Positions 61,480 to 64,000 of a stretch of DNA of 64,000 nt are shown in pieces. Source of the DNA: a virus. Below the pieces are notes generated by a model. The model was not told the DNA's origin and did no database searches. It was given only the letters and a program-made list of their open reading frames with translations. Numbering within the stretch: the stretch's first letter is position 1; every line of letters starts with the position of its first letter. Where the stretch lies: IMG/VR virus record IMGVR_UViG_3300025141_000047, positions 1-64,000 of that record. One strand, written 5' to 3'. The position numbers and the translations under genes were made by a program.

Positions 61480-63735
61480 CTACTCGAATAAATCATTCAT
61501 GCTGGTCCATGAAGGTTCTTTTGTTTCACCATCTGCTGATAACTCATTAAGAATACGTGGGGCGAGGAAAGCAGAAAATCGGTTATCATAATCACCAGTA
61601 TTCATGTGAGCCAAACCCCCCATGTGTAGCGGTAAATCCTCTCCACCTGCAAATGAAATCTCTTGATCGGAACTCAAACTGTTTGTTTGAAACATATTTG
61701 CCAATTGTTTTAATTTTTCATTTGAATAAGCGGAATCCCCAATGCGGCTATACCCATGACCTTCTATCGGTTTTATTCGCTGTTTGAAATCTTTTGGAGT
61801 TAGCGAAGTAATATCCCGCATCGAATTAAATAATTCCCTGTCTTCAAACGGGGGTAAGGCTTGAACTTGTGTTCCGTCAAGTGGTCGCATTGAACGTTCT
61901 CCTAACAAATAGCCAGGAAGTTCATGTGATTTTGCACCGAGATTTACACCCCTTTCAAGTGGAAAATCAAACATTCCAGTGGAAGTATTGTATCGTGGAG
62001 AAAGCATATTTGGACCTTTTATTGAAGGAGAACTTCTTCCCTTTGCATTGATTATTTTTTGTCCTTCGGGGGAAGAGGACATGATTCTTGAGCCATCCTC
62101 TCTAAACCATCCGTAGGGATTGCGTTTTGTTCCTTTTGGAAGACCTTCATGCCTCTTGGGAGTAATCATGCGAGAGCGAACCAACTGCCGATCAGAACGC
62201 TTCAGTGGCTCAGGGCGTTCACCAATAATGCGAGGCATTGGGGGGTAAGGTGGAGATTTACTCCACCTTGTTCCTTTTCCGTTCCATTTTCCAGGAATAT
62301 GCAAGAACCGATCCATTTCATCTATTCGGTCTTTTTTTGAACGTTTAGAGGAACCACCGCCTCCCGAAGCCATACTCATAATGCCATCCATGTCAAGAGC
62401 CAAAGCATTTGCTACTTCTGGAACCTTAAAGAAACCTCTTTCATCAAACTGTTTTTCATGACCAACGCCAAAACCTAAAATATGATCATTTGTAGTGGCT
62501 GATGCCGTATCAATATATCCTTCAGGATTTAACCAAACCGCAGGGTCGGTTTTTAATTTACCAAACATTCTCAAATCATTCATCGTGAGCCTTTTCAAAA
62601 GATCGCTTGCCGAATCAAGTTCTAAAGAATCGGCTGAACGCCGATACTCAGTTGGCGTTTTTGAATCAATTGCCGTTAAGTCTTGACGTTTTGGTTTTTC
62701 TTTAGTTTTTTTTTTAGAACCCTTTGCGGCTTTTTTTGCCCCTTCGGTGGCTTTGTCATCGGGCTTTTTGCCCTTCATACCTGCCGCTACCATATCGGCA
62801 GCACGTTGCGTTGCTGTCTTTTTTCCTTTTTCGGTTGCCGCAGGTGGTGTTTCGACCTTCTTAGCCTTCTTTGGTGTCTTTGGCTTAATTGTCTTTTTTG
62901 CTGCGTTTGAAACCGTTTTATCGGGTTTTGGAGTTTCTTTTGCTTTCGCCTTCGCTTTTCTTTTCTTTTTCCGTTCTTGGACTTTATCAAAATCAGCCAT
63001 TGCCTTTAGACCTTTTTCATCAAGTTTTGAATCATCAGTTTCATACTCAGGTTCTTCACCCAGTCTTTCCGATTTTCGATTTTGAACACGGTTAAACAAT
63101 TCTTCCGCCATTTCTTCTTTGGTCGGTGTGGCTTTTGGAATTGTCTTTGCGGCCTCAGCAACCGTTGGATCGGGTTGAGGCTCAGGCGTTGGCTTAGGTG
63201 TTGGCTCAGGTGTTGGCTCAGGCGTTGGCTGCGCTTCTGGCTGAGTCATCACGTCAAATGCAGGGTCAAAAGCGGCGGCGTGTTCAGGTGAACTTTCAAG
63301 TGGAGTTTCAAACCCCTCGTTTTCTGTTTGATATGCGGAATCATCTTGATGATCGGTGGGGTTGGTGATGTCGTTAGTGAAATCGGATTCATCAGGTGTT
63401 GGCTCAGGCGTTGGCTCAGGTGTTCGCTCTATTGATTCGGGCAACAATCGGCTTTCATCCGTAATTGGGAGAGATGATGCGACTTCGCCCCTTTGTGCTG
63501 GCAACAATCGTCTTTCATCCGTAATCACCTTATTCGCAGGGGGGGATGATACAACTTGTTCTTGAGGCATAACTTGTTCTTGAGGCATAACTTTGGTTCG
63601 TTGTGGACCCATTGTTGGGGCAAGCATTGAACGCAAACGCTCATTGCCTCTTTGTTGCCTAAAATCCCTTCTTTGTTGTCGGCCATCACGCCAACCTTTG
63701 TAAATGAAATCTAAAGCCTCTTCACGATCTTGCAT
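61480..63735 (-). CDS. low-complexity head-region protein with Pro-Glu-Thr repeats
   Basis: This 751-residue protein begins MQDREEALDFIYKGWRDG. A region with repeated TPEP units (about 107-115 and 170-190) follows, then a long Lys/Ala-rich tract (about 230-360), and an ordered C-terminal half rich in Met/Gly/Ser with no recognised domain. The DNA has matching tandem repeats. It lies just upstream of the terminase in transcription order. The composition suggests an extended, possibly DNA-contacting structural or internal virion protein. Confidence 0.5.
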   Translation of the reverse strand: MQDREEALDFIYKGWRDGRQQRRDFRQQRGNERLRSMLAPTMGPQRTKVMPQEQVMPQEQVVSSPPANKVITDERRLLPAQRGEVASSLPITDESRLLPESIERTPEPTPEPTPDESDFTNDITNPTDHQDDSAYQTENEGFETPLESSPEHAAAFDPAFDVMTQPEAQPTPEPTPEPTPKPTPEPQPDPTVAEAAKTIPKATPTKEEMAEELFNRVQNRKSERLGEEPEYETDDSKLDEKGLKAMADFDKVQERKKKRKAKAKAKETPKPDKTVSNAAKKTIKPKTPKKAKKVETPPAATEKGKKTATQRAADMVAAGMKGKKPDDKATEGAKKAAKGSKKKTKEKPKRQDLTAIDSKTPTEYRRSADSLELDSASDLLKRLTMNDLRMFGKLKTDPAVWLNPEGYIDTASATTNDHILGFGVGHEKQFDERGFFKVPEVANALALDMDGIMSMASGGGGSSKRSKKDRIDEMDRFLHIPGKWNGKGTRWSKSPPYPPMPRIIGERPEPLKRSDRQLVRSRMITPKRHEGLPKGTKRNPYGWFREDGSRIMSSSPEGQKIINAKGRSSPSIKGPNMLSPRYNTSTGMFDFPLERGVNLGAKSHELPGYLLGERSMRPLDGTQVQALPPFEDRELFNSMRDITSLTPKDFKQRIKPIEGHGYSRIGDSAYSNEKLKQLANMFQTNSLSSDQEISFAGGEDLPLHMGGLAHMNTGDYDNRFSAFLAPRILNELSADGETKEPSWTSMNDLFE
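63179..63230. repeat. 12-base tandem repeat (TPEP coding)
   Basis: The unit is GGCTCAGGCGTT on the plus strand with C/T variation, four copies and part of a fifth, encoding PTPE repeats in the minus-strand protein. Period 12 keeps the frame, so copy number can vary without breaking the gene. Confidence 0.8.
63393..63424. repeat. second cluster of the 12-base TPEP repeat
   Basis: Here there are two full copies and a partial copy of the same GGCTCAGGYGTT unit, about 160 bases from the first cluster within the same gene. This suggests past duplication or slippage. Confidence 0.75.
63440..63525. repeat. 26-base direct repeat pair
   Basis: The 26-base sequence at 63440-63465 recurs at 63500-63525 with one mismatch. 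On the minus strand it encodes ITDE[RS]RLLP twice. It is an in-frame internal duplication of the low-complexity protein. Confidence 0.75.
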
Positions 63736-63739
63736 GAAA

Positions 63740-64000
63740 TCACCGCCTTAGATTTGTTGTCGTGTTTCGCTCTTGAATTGATTTGCGAAGTGAAAGAATA
63801 TCGGAATAGGCCGTCAATTGAGAATCGAATGATGTGGCGATAGGCATTGGCGCACTCATGCCCATTGCCCGTTGATTCATGCGCTGATTTGCTGCTTGAT
63901 AATTTTTAGTCTGTTGTTGAGATTGCTGATTGGCCTTTCCACGTGCAGCACCGCCAGTGCTTCCGAATCGAGAAGTTGCACCAAAAGAAGCAATATCCAT
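63740..64000 (-). CDS. Gln/Asn-rich small protein, reaches right edge
   Basis: This frame encodes at least 86 residues. The ATG is at the very last bases of the window, so the real start may be further upstream. It is rich in Gln, Asn, Ala, Ser and Arg, looks disordered at first (ARGKANQQSQQQTKNYQAAN) and ends in a helix. It precedes the low-complexity protein in the packaging operon. Function unknown. Confidence 0.45.
   Translation of the reverse strand: MDIASFGATSRFGSTGGAARGKANQQSQQQTKNYQAANQRMNQRAMGMSAPMPIATSFDSQLTAYSDILSLRKSIQERNTTTNLRR

Noticed and set aside
63179-63424. Short regularly spaced repeats, checked as a CRISPR array
   Set aside because: The units are 12 bases, directly adjacent, in frame with a Pro-Glu-Thr repeat protein and without spacers.
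1-64000. tRNA genes, integrase and attachment sites
   Set aside because: No recombinase motifs were seen in the proteins, and no tRNA-like stretch was noticed by eye. A dedicated tRNA search would be needed to exclude a diverged one.

Overview
This 64 kb window looks like most of the genome of a tailed double-stranded DNA virus (HK97-fold Caudoviricetes) that probably infects an archaeon, plausibly a marine one. The head and tail genes give the virus class: large terminase, HK97-type portal, U35-type prohead protease, HK97-type capsid protein, tail tube, a frameshifted tail assembly chaperone, tape measure, and very large LamG-bearing tail-tip proteins. The archaeal link rests on the replication genes: a primase with an archaeo-eukaryotic PriS-like catalytic core and a PriL-like cysteine cluster, an XPF/Hef-type ERCC4 nuclease, a protein with the domain order of an archaeal/eukaryotic ATP-dependent DNA ligase, a possible TFIIB-like cyclin-fold protein, and starts preceded by GGTGA/GGAGG. 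No rRNA, tRNA, integrase or CRISPR array was seen, and the host itself cannot be fixed from this sequence alone.

Layout. Positions 1-20745 are read on the plus strand. First comes a run of small, mostly unrecognised genes, many with CxxC zinc-ribbon pairs (1-4460). Then follow a ligase-like protein (4464-5909), a candidate ssDNA-binding protein, a Sak4/RecA-like ATPase, a PP-loop (PAPS reductase/DndC-like) enzyme, a methyltransferase, a PD-(D/E)XK nuclease, a cytosine-5 methyltransferase, the primase, a second DPPY methyltransferase, the ERCC4 nuclease, a P-loop ATPase that may be the replicative helicase, small zinc proteins, and one beta-rich putative structural protein (19333-20478). Positions 20746-64000 are read on the minus strand. 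Following transcription from the right edge, these are packaging and portal genes, small head proteins, a 1151-residue protein with a ligase-like domain, protease-scaffold, capsid, decoration-type proteins, connectors, tail tube, chaperone, tape measure, tail-tip giants, and finally a cluster of small proteins and a D12-class methyltransferase. The two blocks meet end to end at 20745/20746. Genes are packed with ATGA-type overlaps and no gene-free stretch exceeds 300 bases.

Most interesting points. (1) Two unrelated-context proteins (4464-5909 and 51524-54979) keep the shape of an ATP-dependent DNA ligase but have lost the nucleotidyl lysine, and both carry a similar P-[EQ]-G-E-R-M signature in its place. 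(2) All four DNA methyltransferases end in a [QK]-x-[TS]-L-[FW] tail resembling a sliding-clamp (PIP-like) peptide. (3) A short motif F-[DE]-x-[AS]-W-x-[LS]-[LIM] recurs in six otherwise dissimilar proteins. (4) The tail chaperone has a textbook -1 slippery heptamer that joins two reading frames and fills what looks like an empty stretch. (5) Two replication-side proteins share a PLEAL-[IV]-D-x-E-P peptide.
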